Shown in pieces: positions 21,189 through 31,033 of a stretch of 31,033 nt of DNA (positions are counted from its first letter, which is position 1; every line of letters begins with the position of its first letter). The stretch spans positions 1 to 31,033 of the forward strand of contig CAJVPJ010000281.1 in assembly GCA_910592205.1 (NCBI GenBank), given 5' to 3'. A program made the position numbers and the translations under genes. This DNA comes from Paraglomus occultum. Taxonomy: Eukaryota > Glomeromycota > Glomeromycetes > Paraglomerales > Paraglomeraceae. The notes beneath the pieces were generated by a model. That model did not search any database. It was not told the origin of the DNA and saw nothing but the letters and a program-made list of their open reading frames with translations.

Positions 21189-22657
21189 GTTGGGGGGGGG
21201 GAGTCTATAAGCGAAAGTGAGTCTTCGAACTAGGCCTGTATACGTTTTATGAATTTTCACGTGACCTGAGCATAGAACGTGAATGCCAAGGGACAATCAT
21301 TTCATAAACAATGCATTATTTCTTTTACAGTTGTTGGGACACGTTCTACATTAGAAATATAATAACTAAAGCTAGCATTACGAGAAATATTATTGAGCAC
21401 AGTTTTTGATCTGTAATTGTGAAAAAGCTTTCAGTCTGTAATATTCACTGATTTGGATATGGAAATAAAGCGTACGCTTCTATTTATAAACACAGTATCC
21501 TCACGTCTTTGAAACTAACTGGTGATGGAAAAGGTGGTACTCACTATTTGCTGGGTTAATAACTCGTGCTGTACTTAGAATTACCAGCGTGAAACTCTGT
21601 TTTACGATTAGAGTAAGCGACCTTGTCAAGTTTGTTCCGTACTCGAAAAAAGGGGCTAAGATTATGTGTGAACATTTTTTCAAACTACTTGCTTCGAAGC
21701 GGGTATGTAGTATGTCTTATTTCCTTCTAAGCTTCAGTACAACGTCCCTTTTCCTTACAAAGGTTGCATTAATTTAAGGTTTTGTTAATATTCACAAAGC
21801 TTAAATTGATACGCGATGAATTATAGATGCTGAACAATGTCAATAACATTGGCTTGCCTCGTTGAGAACACATGACGATACACATGATTATCTTTATAAT
21901 GGACTATTCGACTTAGAGCATCCGTTATTATTATAGTTCCTTTGGTCACGTTACACGATACATGTTTTATATTCACATTTTGTTTGATACAATGAGAAAT
22001 AATAAAAATGGTCTAATTAGAGTATCTCAGAAGAGACAGAATGTCAGTCTAGAATAGAAGTAGCAGAAAATTGTGTTGCTTTGACTGGGGCAAAGTTATA
22101 TAATAAGACAAGGGCTTTCGCTGTAATCAGGATTTTGAAATGATATTCCTTATTATTATAATAATAGTGTAACTATTACTAACCACGATTTCTTAATATA
22201 GAAACCTATTGCTATTGATTTTTAGTTACGTTTGGTAACACGGCTAAGTTCTCCATTTGCTATGAACATAATAACTATTCCTGTGTTAGGTCATTTAATG
22301 AGGAAACACCAGACAAGAGGGTTGGCAAGTTGTCTTGAAAACGTATGGAATGTAAAGAAAACACCACACACAATTGACCGTTTATCATTCCTGTGATTAA
22401 ATAAAAGTCTTAGTTGTTATTAATAGTTGGGAGGGATAAAGAAAGCAATGGAAGCAACATTTATCAGCCTTAGCAAAAATAGAATTTGTACTCAAGCCCA
22501 AGTTGAAAACGTACTTTGTGTCGATGATCGGATTATTAAGAGATGCCGGAACAAGAAACGAAGATAATTACGAGACTTGGCGCTATTACTGTGGTTTGTT
22601 AAAATTGGAATCTTGAAAATCTTACCCTCCTCATCTGCTGTTTTTGGATCACAAACA
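21189..22657. other. Long divergent gap
   Basis: About 1.47 kb between the start codons of the Gln-rich gene (minus) and RIB7 (plus). A run of ten G (21192-21201) sits three bases from the minus-strand ATG, so its leader would end in a C10 tract. I found no coding segment, RNA gene or repeat family in the rest; it is AT-rich with stops in all frames. Confidence 0.55.
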
Positions 22658-23858
22658 ATGATACATAGTCATGCAAGAGAGTTTCTGTCGAAAGTCTTTC
22701 CCGAACAAGAAGCAAGGGAAAAGCGAAATAATGTGTTCGTGACATTGACATATGCACAGAGTTTAGATGGAAAGATAGCTGGAGAAGGTGGTGAACAAAT
22801 TTTACTAAGCGGGGAAGAAAGCATGACTATGACTCACAGGTAGAGTAAAGGTTGAAAGGAATATAAATTCGTAAAGAATAATAAAGTGTTGTGTGTCATA
22901 TAGAATGCGTACAAAACACGATGGAATACTTGTAGGAATTGGGACTGTGTTAAGCGATGATCCGAAGTTAACAGGTGTATTATTATTTATAAGCGTCTGG
23001 TTTGCAACATTTGAACAATTCCAGCCCCATGCTCATGGTTCGAATTTTCTTTTTCTTACCAGCACGCAGGCTTGAATCAGGAGAAGAATCAACTATATCA
23101 CAACCACGCCCAATCATTCTTGATCCAAAACTCAAGTTTCCTCTAAATGCCAAACTGCTAAATAAAGATGAATCCAACGGCCATCGTAAGATGCCGTGGA
23201 TATTTACACAGCATAAGCATGACATGAAGAAAAAACTGGTAGCCTTTTTTGTCTATGTAGCATCCGTATTGTAATATGTATGTATGATACAATACATTTT
23301 TACCAAACTCTTAATGTAAACAATTTTAGCTACTAGAGCAAGCAGGAGCAAAGGTTCTAACTATAGATTCTGATGAGAACGGTAAGTTTACTTCCCTTTG
23401 CCTCTCAATGGTTTCCCTGTTTCAAATTCGTTAAAACTATGGGTTCAACTCTAGGCAATCTCTCTTTAAGCCAGTTGTTAGCTGTGCTTTACCGACCACC
23501 ACTGTCAATATCACGGTTAATGGTGGAGGGAGGAGCAAAAATCATTCAGTCATTTTTCAAAAGTGGTCTGGTAGATTTGTTGGTTGTAACAATTGCACCC
23601 GTATACGTTGTTCGTGGGATATCTGTGGTCGATGAAGAGAATCAAGGACAAGGAACAGTTGATTCGCCGAGTAAGGTAGGCATTCTCAAACTCTGTTATA
23701 GCCCATTAGTCATTGTCAAATGAGCGGAAGATAGATTTGTTAACAAGCCATTTGATTATTTTATTAACGTACAGGGTATAAAGTTTATACAACGTGAAGT
23801 GCATTATGAACAGTTTGGAAGAGACGTTGTTATGGCTGTTGTATTGACAAAGGATTGA
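22658..23858 (+). CDS. RIB7: RIB7, diaminohydroxyphosphoribosylamino-pyrimidine reductase
   Basis: Riboflavin biosynthesis: NADPH-dependent reduction of the ribosyl side chain of 2,5-diamino-6-ribosylamino-4(3H)-pyrimidinone 5'-phosphate. Exons: 22658-22839, 22904-22974, 23063-23238, 23330-23381, 23455-23675, 23775-23858; the phases close to 261 residues, close to yeast Rib7 (244). Family blocks in order: FVTLTYAQSLDGKIAGEGGE, MTHRMRTKHDGILVGIGTVL, SDDPKLTAR, PRPIILDPKLKFP, EQAGAKVL, LMVEGGAKIIQSFF, then VDLLVVTIAPVYV and GRDVVMAVVL. It is the monofunctional fungal reductase without a deaminase domain, which supports the fungal origin. The start is the ATG that puts FVTLTYAQS at the usual distance; the in-frame upstream stretch lacks another ATG. 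The gene is convergent with the MATH-BTB gene, 169 bases apart. Confidence 0.9.
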
Positions 23859-24027
23859 TCAAGAAATGCAAGGATTTGTTATTAATTGTATATGGGTTTA
23901 GAAATAAAATTACATAATAAATTCTAGTATATATGTATAGTCCTGTAAGAGAATATAATTGATGGGATTTAGTTCCATTACAAAGTCCATGATGATCGAA
24001 TATAAGAGACGAGAACCGGTGGAATCT

Positions 24028-25439
24028 CTATTTAGACTTTGTCAAGGACATAATTTCCACCCAAAGCTCACCAAACATTGGATAGTCCTCCGGATTACAC
24101 AGAATCTCCTTGAATCCTTTCGTATCCTTCACTTTTGAGAAATTTGCGACTACATAGTCGAGAATGTCATCTTTCAAATCTTTCCATTGTGCTGCTGTAC
24201 CAAACAGTATCATCGCGCAATTGTCCACGTCTAAATTATCCCATATTTCGATCTTGGCTCTATTGCGGAGTTCGTATATGAAGTATTTATCGGCGATGGC
24301 GTAAACTTCAATCGGCGTGCAATGGAGGTCAGGATCTTCCTCAAATTGAACTTGGTCAGTGTACTTGTTAAGATTAAAATAATAGCATTAGTATCTATTA
24401 AGCGTACTTTATCTGACAGCCTTTCATAACACTCGGAATTTACTTACCAAAAATCTCAACATCTCTAAAAAAGTCAGGTGATGAAAGTCATTGATATCTA
24501 CAAGATATTTGTATTTACTCGATCTCCCTTGGAAACTCCTCACGCTATCCACACTCTCCCTCTTGTTTTGATTCTTTTCGGATGCCCACTCCCCCTCAAA
24601 CATATATTTCAAGTAACGACATCTCTGTGACAATATTGCAGAGTTGGCATATACAAAATGACCGGAAAGATTAAACCTCACATCTGCAGTGGCTGGATTA
24701 TCTACTTGTTCACCCCACGCTTCGATCAAGTCGTTAGGGATACTGGGACCGGGTAGAGCATTGTGTCGAGAATTTGATGACAACTCAGAGTGATCGAATT
24801 CGACACCGATTATTACTTGATCAGAGGATGGAAGAGAGGACATTGGGCAAAAGGTAAAATGACCTTTTGAAATAAGAAATAAATAATGAGTTTATAATAT
24901 TGTTGGACGCGACGATGAGGGCACAACAACGAAATGCGCAAATTCTGATTCCTATGTTTTCTGATATCGTTCAAAGGTTATGCTCACCCCAGCTCGGTTC
25001 CTTTAAATTAAATTCATGTTCAATGGGTTTCTTTTCGATAATCTCGTTGGTATCTGGATCTTTCAAATAAATATATGCTTTATAAGTCTTTCTCTTGGGC
25101 CATATTAAACTCCTACTTTCTTGATCGTTTGGAATCGCCGTCAGAAAAAAACAACAGTAGTCTGGATCATGTTCAAATGACTATTTGTAATCAGATAACG
25201 ATATGATTAGTCATAAATAACAATGTTTATCAATAGTAATAAATTACTCATACCGCGATAAATTCCAACTCCCAGAACGTGTCTGGAGTAGTAGCTATTG
25301 GAGGAGAATACACAGCAGCAGACAGTTTAGATACTTGACGAATCAGATATTCGGAAGCACATTTCCCAGCCAGAACCGTTATATCAGATACGTTTGAACT
25401 GTATCTGCCTATGCCCGTAGGTGGTTTTATATCTGACAT
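24028..25439 (-). CDS. MATH-BTB domain protein
   Basis: A likely substrate adaptor for Cullin-3 ubiquitin ligases. Exons (minus): 25439-25254, 25180-24988, 24863-24448, 24363-24028; 376 residues with phases closed. The MATH/TRAF-like half carries TFWELEF, CCFFLTAIPN, KTYKAYIYLKD, HEFNLKEPSWGHFTF; W-G-x-F near the end is typical of MATH. The BTB half carries ADVRFNLSGHFVYANSAIL, CRYLKYMFEGEW, EMLRFLYTDQVQF and PIEVYAIADKYFIYEL, the usual D-V-x-F, H-x-x-x-L-x-x-x-S-x-x-F, FLYTD and L-x-x-A-D-K-Y order. The ATG at 24843 would give a BTB-only protein, but the MATH exon joins in phase just before it, so I treat that Met as internal. Cul3 partnership is inferred from the family. Confidence 0.8.
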
Positions 25440-25638
25440 GTGTGTCAAATAACTGCTGGTAGAGCTATCTATTTATCTAATGAAAAACACGTTCTGTTTA
25501 ATTTTACTATTGTCGTTATCGTTATCAAAATTTAAGACTATTTATGGCATAGTCTACTACACCTTTCATATATCAACAATTACGGTACATGTGATACGAC
25601 GATCAATCAACTTTGAAACGAAGGCAAAAGACGAATCA
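25440..25638. promoter_or_regulatory. Compact bidirectional promoter region
   Basis: Only 199 bases separate the start codons of the MATH-BTB gene (minus) and the amidotransferase-like gene (plus). Both promoters must lie here or extend into the genes. No recognised TATA box or palindromic site stands out. The plus-strand frame is open upstream to 25480 with an earlier in-frame ATG, so the plus start could be further upstream. Confidence 0.45.
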
Positions 25639-26771
25639 ATGTCCCGAATATTAAGACTTGCTCTACTTATAGCTGATACGCCAGCACCATCTATAGTTTC
25701 TAAAGAGGGAGACTATCTGGTTCAGTATACCAGACTCTTACAATCTTCTATTCAAAATTATGGATTAGATGTAAGCTTAAAAATAGACCCATATGACGTT
25801 GTCAATGAAATGGCACTTCCGACAGAGGAGGGATTAAAAGATATTGACGGAATCATGATTACCGGATCAGGTGGAGTTGTGACTTACAGTATTAAAATTT
25901 AAAAAAAAACATATTGAATATGTATATTTGTTTATCCAGCTGCTAGTGCATACGGCGACGTGCCTTGGATAAACAATTTAGCTGACTTTATGAAGCATGT
26001 CATAAATAATCATCCGAGGGTGAGGGTTGTTGGCATTTGCTTTGGACATCAAATCGTTGCAAGAGCAATGGGAGGAACTGTAACGAAAAATCCGCTCGGT
26101 ATGGAGGTAAAAAGTCAAGCCTGTGTAATTAATTTAAAGATGTGTAATGTAGCCCACGTCAATTTATCGAGAAATTGCAATACATTACGTAGGTCGCAGT
26201 CACTGAATTTGCATTAACAGAAGCTGCAAAACAATTTTTCAAGACAAATCGAAACGGCATTGTGAGTAGTATCATTTAATAACTATCGCGAAGAAACTGT
26301 ATAATTTAAACTGGGATGGAAAATTGACATGTGGTTTTTCTGATTCTCTTCTTTTGTCCGTGAGAAAATACAAGAAATGCATCAAGATTACGTTTCCGAA
26401 ATTCCTCCGAATTTTGTTAACCTTGGCTCGACGCCAATGTGTGCAATCCAAGGCCTTCTAAAGCCATCACACGTCCTTACCATACAAGGACACCCTGAAT
26501 TTACTGCTGCGGTTGTCAAGGGAATTTTAACATCACGTGTAGGTGTGTTTTCTCCAGAAGAAGTTGAGAAATATTCGGCTCGTGCTGAGCTCGAACATGA
26601 TGGGATATGGCTAGGGTAAGTCTTCCCAGTTTTCGAATTTTTTTGGATGTAGTTCAATTCGGTAACTATATGGCTGTTATTGCAATATGTAGAAAAACAT
26701 TTATTGAGTTCATATTGGATGGAGAAGTAAAAGCCGATGACGAAAACGAGAACGCAACAAGTCATGTGTAA
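25639..26771 (+). CDS. Class I glutamine amidotransferase-like protein
   Basis: A stand-alone class I glutaminase-fold protein of the fungal group that includes yeast YLR126C; its physiological substrate is not known. Exons: 25639-25870, 25940-26106, 26193-26261, 26365-26615, 26693-26771; the phases close to 265 residues. The nucleophile elbow VVGICFGHQIVARAMGG carries the catalytic Cys, and LTIQGHPEFTAAVVKGIL carries the catalytic His-x-Glu pair. Other family marks are DGIMITGS, AYGDVPWI, NPLGMEV and IQEMHQDYV. The full triad is therefore present. An earlier in-frame ATG at 25480 would add a hydrophobic leader (FCLILLLSLSLS), but the family normally begins near MSRILRLALLIADTP, so I chose 25639. 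Confidence 0.85.
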
Positions 26772-26868
26772 TGGTATCCGACTGCAAATTTTGTTTGTAT
26801 ATATTAAGAATTGTTACTTGATAATCTCATTCATCCTCTGTTACAAATGTGCTATGTAATACAACTGC

Positions 26869-27995
26869 TCAACTTGTGTAAAATTCTTTATCCATTTCAT
26901 TCCAGACTTCATGGATGATAAATTCTGTCAAGTTAAAACCCTTTCCATCTTCAGCCTTGTAGATTTGTTGGAACTTACTATACGAGTTTGATAAATGATA
27001 ATCAAAACCAATAACACACGTCTCAAAATTGGAATTTCTGTTTAGTAAACGTAACAAAGATTTATTAGTATGACTGTTCATGATAATAAATTATCAATAA
27101 TATTTTACTAACCCAGTGATCTTAATGCGGATAGAATGTCCATGTCTTCGCGTACTGAATGCGAGTATCTCCAAATCATTGTTTTGTGTATATTCAATGT
27201 CATAGGCTACTCTATCTATAGTCAGGATATCTGTTATAGAATGTCATCCCTGTCAATTAGTCATCACATATTAATATTTGGCTCATTAACGTTTTGTTGT
27301 TGTTACCTTGTATCGACTGGGCCGCATTCCCTTTTTGAACATCCTGGCATTTTGTTAATTTCGAATACCACTGCAAGACCAGAGACCGTTGACCGTTTTT
27401 CTGATATGCATGTTCAACCACGACTATGAAAATTTTAATAACACTAACTGTTGAGACAAATCGATAACGTTCTCTCATTTAACTCACATGGAAGTTCGAG
27501 CATCATACAGCTCATGCGCGTTAAATCGTCGTTAGCCGACTTTTTCTGGTCACCATCTTTCGTTTTGATGATATGACTTTTCAACAAATCATTTACAAAA
27601 GAAGAATCTTCACCATTAGCATTTTTTATGCAAGTCAATAGATCATATTGTTGGGAAGTTTGCGTCATGTACAAATATTTCTACAAAGGCATTGGTCTGG
27701 ACAGATTACTTTTTCCGTTATTCTGGCGTCGTAAAACGAAGCGAATTTTACACGTACATTATGATAGTCCTTTTCTAGCTCATCCAATGATCTAGTAGCA
27801 TTTGCACTGTTTTGCGTGAGTGAGCCTGATGATAACTTGTTAGCGGTAAAATATTAGCTGCCACTCTCCATTTGCAATATTATCACAGTTAATCCACCAT
27901 ACTTGTGACATGGATTTTAATTTCTGTTTGATTTCTTTTCTTATTTCCAGCACATCATTTTGGGCTTTTTGAAATTCTGACCAAATTTCGTCCAT
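26869..27995 (-). CDS. Unrecognised six-exon protein, 270 residues
   Basis: I do not recognise this protein. Exons (minus): 27995-27903, 27835-27758, 27680-27488, 27447-27307, 27215-27113, 27073-26869; phases close to 270 residues. It begins with a charged helix (MDEIWSEFQKAQNDVLEIR), followed by a Ser/Asn-rich linker and SLDELEKDYHN, then QQYDLLTCIKNANGED, the hydrophobic strand VIKIFIVVVEH, DRVAYDIEYTQNNDLEILAF and a C-terminal part with CVIGFDYHLSNSYSKFQQIY. An N-terminal coiled coil plus an alternating beta-like C-terminus would fit a small structural adaptor such as a kinetochore RWD-type subunit, but I see no diagnostic motif. The last intron is only 39 nt. The second donor could be GTACGT or GTAAAA six bases later. 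It is convergent with the amidotransferase-like gene, 97 bases apart. Confidence 0.6.
27074..27112 (-). other. 39-nt candidate intron
   Basis: Starts GTTAGT and ends GAACAG. Reading through it meets TGA after a few codons, while removing it joins two long coding segments in phase (phase 2 to phase 2). It is about half the usual intron length in this window. Confidence 0.55.
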
Positions 27996-29062
27996 AATAA
28001 TAATAGTGAATGAGAACGTGTTGTCTAATTACCAATTCTATCTTATTATTAGGTTACGCTAACATCTATCGGTATATTCCCACCAGAATTATAACGCAAA
28101 ATCTTCCCACGCACGAGGCATTAGGAAAAGTCTGGTAAACTTTTTATTAATTCCTCCTGACCATTCTTGTTAATGCAAACGATATAAAAAGTATCTTTGT
28201 AATTTATCGAGATAATTATTTTTTATGTCTATCGATATACACGTTCTGATCCTAACTAGGAGATTTACGGATGTACGGAGTAAAGACACAAAAGGTTATG
28301 TAGGAAACGTTCCGAATGATGCTAAAAGAAGAACCGTCTATTATTCTATCCTCAGATCGAATCTGCAGAAAGCAACGAATTTTGTTGTCCTTGGTGATAT
28401 TACGGTTGACTGGCGACTTCTTTCGTTTTAATACAAGACGCTGTACGATTGTAGGATATCTCATTTGTTGCTTGCTTATATTTACGACTTGTTAGGCATA
28501 GTATACGTCTTTTTTTTTTTTATAATTTAGAACTTTAGTGTTATTATTATATATTACTAAAGCTCGTTTTAACCGACAATAAAGAGCTGGCTAAATTTAA
28601 AATATGTGAATTGTATTATGAATTATGCTACAAATGCGAAAGTAAGAAATAAGTGTATATGAATGTATTTAATAGATGTTATTTGTAGTATCGGTTTGGA
28701 GAATTACAAAAACATAGAGTTAGTTGAAGGATAAGAGGAATATAAGGAGGGAGGTAAAGGAAAATGAGAACAGGGACACATAATTGATTGAAGCTTCTTA
28801 AAACTTTCCATTTCCCCGGTTACGGTGCAGTGTATATACGGAAGCCAAAAATATCGGCTCATCTACTTCTATCTTCTACCGTTACTGAATGGATCGAGGT
28901 TCGCACAAATTTGTCTCTTTATCAAGATATCTGAAAACTAAATAGCTATTGGATTTGGGTTTAGTTTCTCTGGCATCGAGTGATATATAGAAGTTGATCT
29001 CACTATTTATTCATTATATAGATTCTTTCTAGATGCAAAAAGAAACTTAACTGACACAATCA
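27996..29062. other. Gap with overlapping short open frames only
   Basis: About 1.07 kb between two minus-strand genes. Two short open frames overlap on opposite strands: plus 28225-28431 (68 codons, real ATG) and minus 28464-28252 (70 codons, real ATG, Lys/Arg-rich start). Neither resembles a family that I know, and they cannot both be major genes. The rest is AT-rich with an 11-T run (about 28510). The right part presumably receives the 3' end of the L1-domain gene. Confidence 0.4.
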
Positions 29063-29325
29063 TTACATCGTATGTTTGATTTTCTTCTTGCCATTCATCT
29101 TTTTACTTGCCGTTACCTTCTGCTCTCCGTTTTCAGTTGACCTTTGTATCACTACTTCCTTCGACTTTTCCTTCATTTTCCCCTTATCTTTTCCCTTACC
29201 CTTCGCTTTTCCTTTAACCGTTTTCTTTACTGTTGTTTCCACTTTCTTCTTGACCTTTGTCGCCGCTTCTTTGTTGTTGTTATTGTTGTTGTTGTCATCA
29301 TCATCATCATCATCGTCGTCGTCGT

Positions 29326-29360
<35 letters not shown>

Positions 29361-29372
29361 TCGTCATCATCA

Positions 29373-29405
<33 letters not shown>

Positions 29406-30606
29406 CCATCATCATCGTCATCTTCATCGTCATCTTCATCCATATCTTCCTCATTCTCTGGATGTCGCCTTTTTCTATTAGACTCATTCGCAACACCAGT
29501 ATACGTCTCTTCATTTGGTAGTGAATTATATATTGGTAAACTTATTGACTCATTTGTCTTAATATATAATGCTCGCACATTGTGCCATCCTCCTGGTATC
29601 TTTGCTACAATACTTGGGACTGCTATTTCCAAGTTGTCAGTTACTTGTTCTGGTATCATTTCTGTTGTTGCTACTTTCACGGCGCTAATATGTCATTGGA
29701 ACAATTAGCGAGTTGCAGAAAAGGGTTGACACAAAAAATATTGCTCAAATAAGAGACGTACAAACATGTCCCTGGGCTTATATGCATGTAAGTAGACGTA
29801 CACGCTTTGTCAATTTCTGCTTTAAGATCCTTCACTCCCATCCTCACAGAAATCGGCTGCCTGCACAACAGTGAAATAATTATTAAATATATTTCAAAGT
29901 GAATCGTAACAACGACAAAAAACTTTGTTACTTGCTTCTTCCGCTTGAAGAAATATTTCCCTAACAGTTTTGGAAGAGATACTATGATTTTATCATCAGC
30001 TAAGAACAATTCATAGTTATCACATAGTTTTCGTTTCGCTTCGGGCGAAACAAATTTTTTACGCAATTTTTTTAGTCCAATAACCTATTACCGTTCGATA
30101 TCAAAAGAATTACGAAAACGCAAAGTGGAAATCAAACCGATTAGATCATCTATTTTACCTTATCTATCGTTATAACTTCCTTTTCCTTAAGCAACTTTTT
30201 GTATTGAGATTGGGGATCTTTTGTAAACAAACAAATTTCAGCGTCAGCGTCATAGATCGGATGTTTCAAAGGTCTGCAAGAGAGAAAGTCTTGTTATTAT
30301 CCGAAAAACCTGGCATTATTCACAATTCACAATTCACATAATTTAGATAGAAACACAATACATTCTGGCGGGTCTCGCTATCGTATCCTCTGAAAACGTA
30401 TGTGTCGCAATTATGAGCCATACGTATTTTCGATCAACGAGCAATTGATTATCTTGTTCCTGCGCTTTATGCACATAGTCTAACAGTGCAATTGCAGCTT
30501 TTTTTGCCTGTTGTATTAACTCGAGTTATTGACGGGACATTATCATACGATGCTTTTGTACTAGTAGGCTATTTCAAACCTGCTCCAAGTCTACGTCAAT
30601 GTCCAT
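29063..30606 (-). CDS. Ribosomal L1-domain nucleolar protein (Cic1/Utp30/RSL1D1 family)
   Basis: A ribosome-biogenesis factor with a ribosomal protein L1 fold that binds pre-rRNA in the nucleolus. Exons (minus): 30606-30580, 30507-30362, 30273-30159, 30084-29932, 29856-29762, 29684-29063; the phases close to 385 residues. Family blocks: QAKKAAIALLDYV, RKYVWLIIATHTFSE, PLKHPIYDADAEICLFTKDP, KKFVSPEAKRKLCDNYELFL, ADDKIIVSLPKLLGKYFFKR, PISVRMG, SPGTCFAVKVATTEM and VPSIVAKIPGGWHNVRALYI. After the L1 domain come a long Asp/Glu tract, an Asn run and a Lys-rich basic tail, the usual acidic-then-basic layout of nucleolar proteins. The ATG at 30606 gives MDIDVDLEQ, a 27-base first exon with an unusual GTTTGA donor, so the start is a little uncertain. 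Yeast Cic1 has a similar length (376 residues). Confidence 0.82.
29273..29440 (-). repeat. Coding GAC/GAT-AAC/AAT triplet tract
   Basis: On the plus strand, a GTT/ATT run is followed by mixed TCA/TCG triplets. On the coding (minus) strand it gives a long, nearly uninterrupted run of several dozen Asp with some Glu and one Gly, then seven Asn. The two Asp codons are mixed, so part of it is not a pure microsatellite, but blocks of identical codons suggest local slippage. The long Ser-, Val- and Ile-rich open frames on the other strand are by-products. Confidence 0.9.
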
Positions 30607-30661
30607 AACGGCGAGGCTTATTGTAATATCAGAAAACTATTATAATTAGCATTTATATAAA

Positions 30662-31033
30662 TCACCTGCTGCTTATTTTACCAACTACCCCAAGAAATTG
30701 GTTACAGTAACGTGACCTCTTGTACGACGTCTTCAGCCAGTCATCAGCTTTGGAATATTGTGTCGCAAACAGATTCTTTATTGAGAACTGAGCTGCATTT
30801 ACATTTCCCAATAAGGATGTTGGTGTTGTTCACATGATTAAATATTACACCCCATTCCGAAAAGGCCCCCATTTCGTTTTAATCTTTAGAGTCAGCACTC
30901 ACCATTTATGCTCAATAACCTTCTTTATTGAGTCTGCTAAGAGAAAATTCTCTGAATTCTGTCGGTGAGCTTGACTGCTCTAAGTTGAGGCAAACTGTGC
31001 CTATTTATAACTTTTGGTGTCGCTTCAGATGCT
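30662..31033 (-). CDS. 3' end of an unrecognised gene running off the window
   Basis: Two segments look coding on the minus strand. One, 30958-30903, is flanked by ACAG and GTGAGT and reads NSENFLLADSIKKVIEHK. The other, ending at a TGA at 30664-30662, reads AAQFSIKNLFATQYSKADD then WLKTSYKRSRYCNQF. The exon ends phase 2, and I could not find an acceptor that joins it to the longer second frame; a TGCAG acceptor joins in phase to a shorter end instead. The stop lies 55 bases from the start of the L1-domain gene. No family recognised; the exon structure is tentative. Confidence 0.3.

Noticed and set aside
24424-24843. BTB-only gene starting at the ATG at 24843
   Set aside because: The upstream MATH exon joins in phase at 24863 and supplies the W-G-x-F end of the domain.
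28225-28464. Two overlapping short genes on opposite strands
   Set aside because: No recognisable family, no splice support and mutual overlap; mentioned only as open frames.
29076-29708. Plus-strand poly-Ser frame with a hydrophobic start resembling a secreted protein
   Set aside because: Antisense of the Asp tract and L1-domain exon; the minus-strand protein has clear family blocks.
1-31033. CRISPR array, biosynthetic operon, integrated virus or defence island
   Set aside because: No regularly spaced repeats, no viral genes and no functionally linked cluster were seen; the genes are standard eukaryotic housekeeping types with introns.

Overview
The window is ordinary protein-coding nuclear DNA from a fungus. 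It is AT-rich, dense in genes on both strands, and most genes are broken by GT..AG introns of about 64-137 nt. The fungal call rests on a monofunctional RIB7-type riboflavin reductase, a Bem2-type RasGEF-like/PH/RhoGAP protein, a fungal-style DysF-domain protein and a MATH-BTB gene. Retention of an augmin HAUS1-like gene and a DDX59-like helicase, plus a Tc1/mariner remnant, suggest an early-diverging filamentous lineage; a glomeromycote-type mycorrhizal fungus would fit, but this is inference. No rRNA, tRNA, CRISPR array, virus or intact transposon was seen. All gene models were joined by eye from splice signals and reading phase.

Layout, left to right: a 5'-truncated DysF-domain gene (+, to about 771) whose region is bracketed by a perfect 34-bp inverted repeat starting at base 1; a DDX59-like DEAD-box helicase (+, 1673-3478); an eight-exon HAUS1/augmin gene (-, 5325-3720), convergent with the helicase; a bromodomain-less protein resembling the C-terminus of BRD7/BRD9 (+, 5615-7016), divergent from HAUS1; a short gene encoding only the zinc-binding half of Yvh1/DUSP12 (+, about 7302-8073); and a very large BEM2-like gene (+, 8769-16792) with one apparent frameshift.

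The right half holds a gap with a dead Tc1/mariner DNA-binding fragment (17502-17610); a Gln-rich nuclear-looking gene whose C-terminal part faintly resembles the AF4/FMR2 (AFF) homology domain (-, 21188-18175); RIB7 (+, 22658-23858); a MATH-BTB gene (-, 25439-24028), divergent over 200 bp from a class I glutamine-amidotransferase-like gene (+, 25639-26771); an unrecognised six-exon gene (-, 27995-26869); a nucleolar ribosomal-L1-domain gene of the Cic1/Utp30/RSL1D1 family with a long Asp tract (-, 30606-29063); and the 3' end of another gene running off the right edge.

The genes are not an operon or a pathway cluster. Two, the Yvh1 zinc domain and the L1-domain protein, both point to 60S ribosome assembly, but they are 21 kb apart. 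I found no convincing new multi-gene system. The most interesting items are single-gene architectures that have lost their usual catalytic or reader domain (Yvh1 without phosphatase, BRD7/9 tail without bromodomain, DDX59 with altered ATPase motifs and no zinc finger), a possible fungal AFF-like elongation scaffold, a 16-nt microexon, and three candidate introns of only 35-39 nt.
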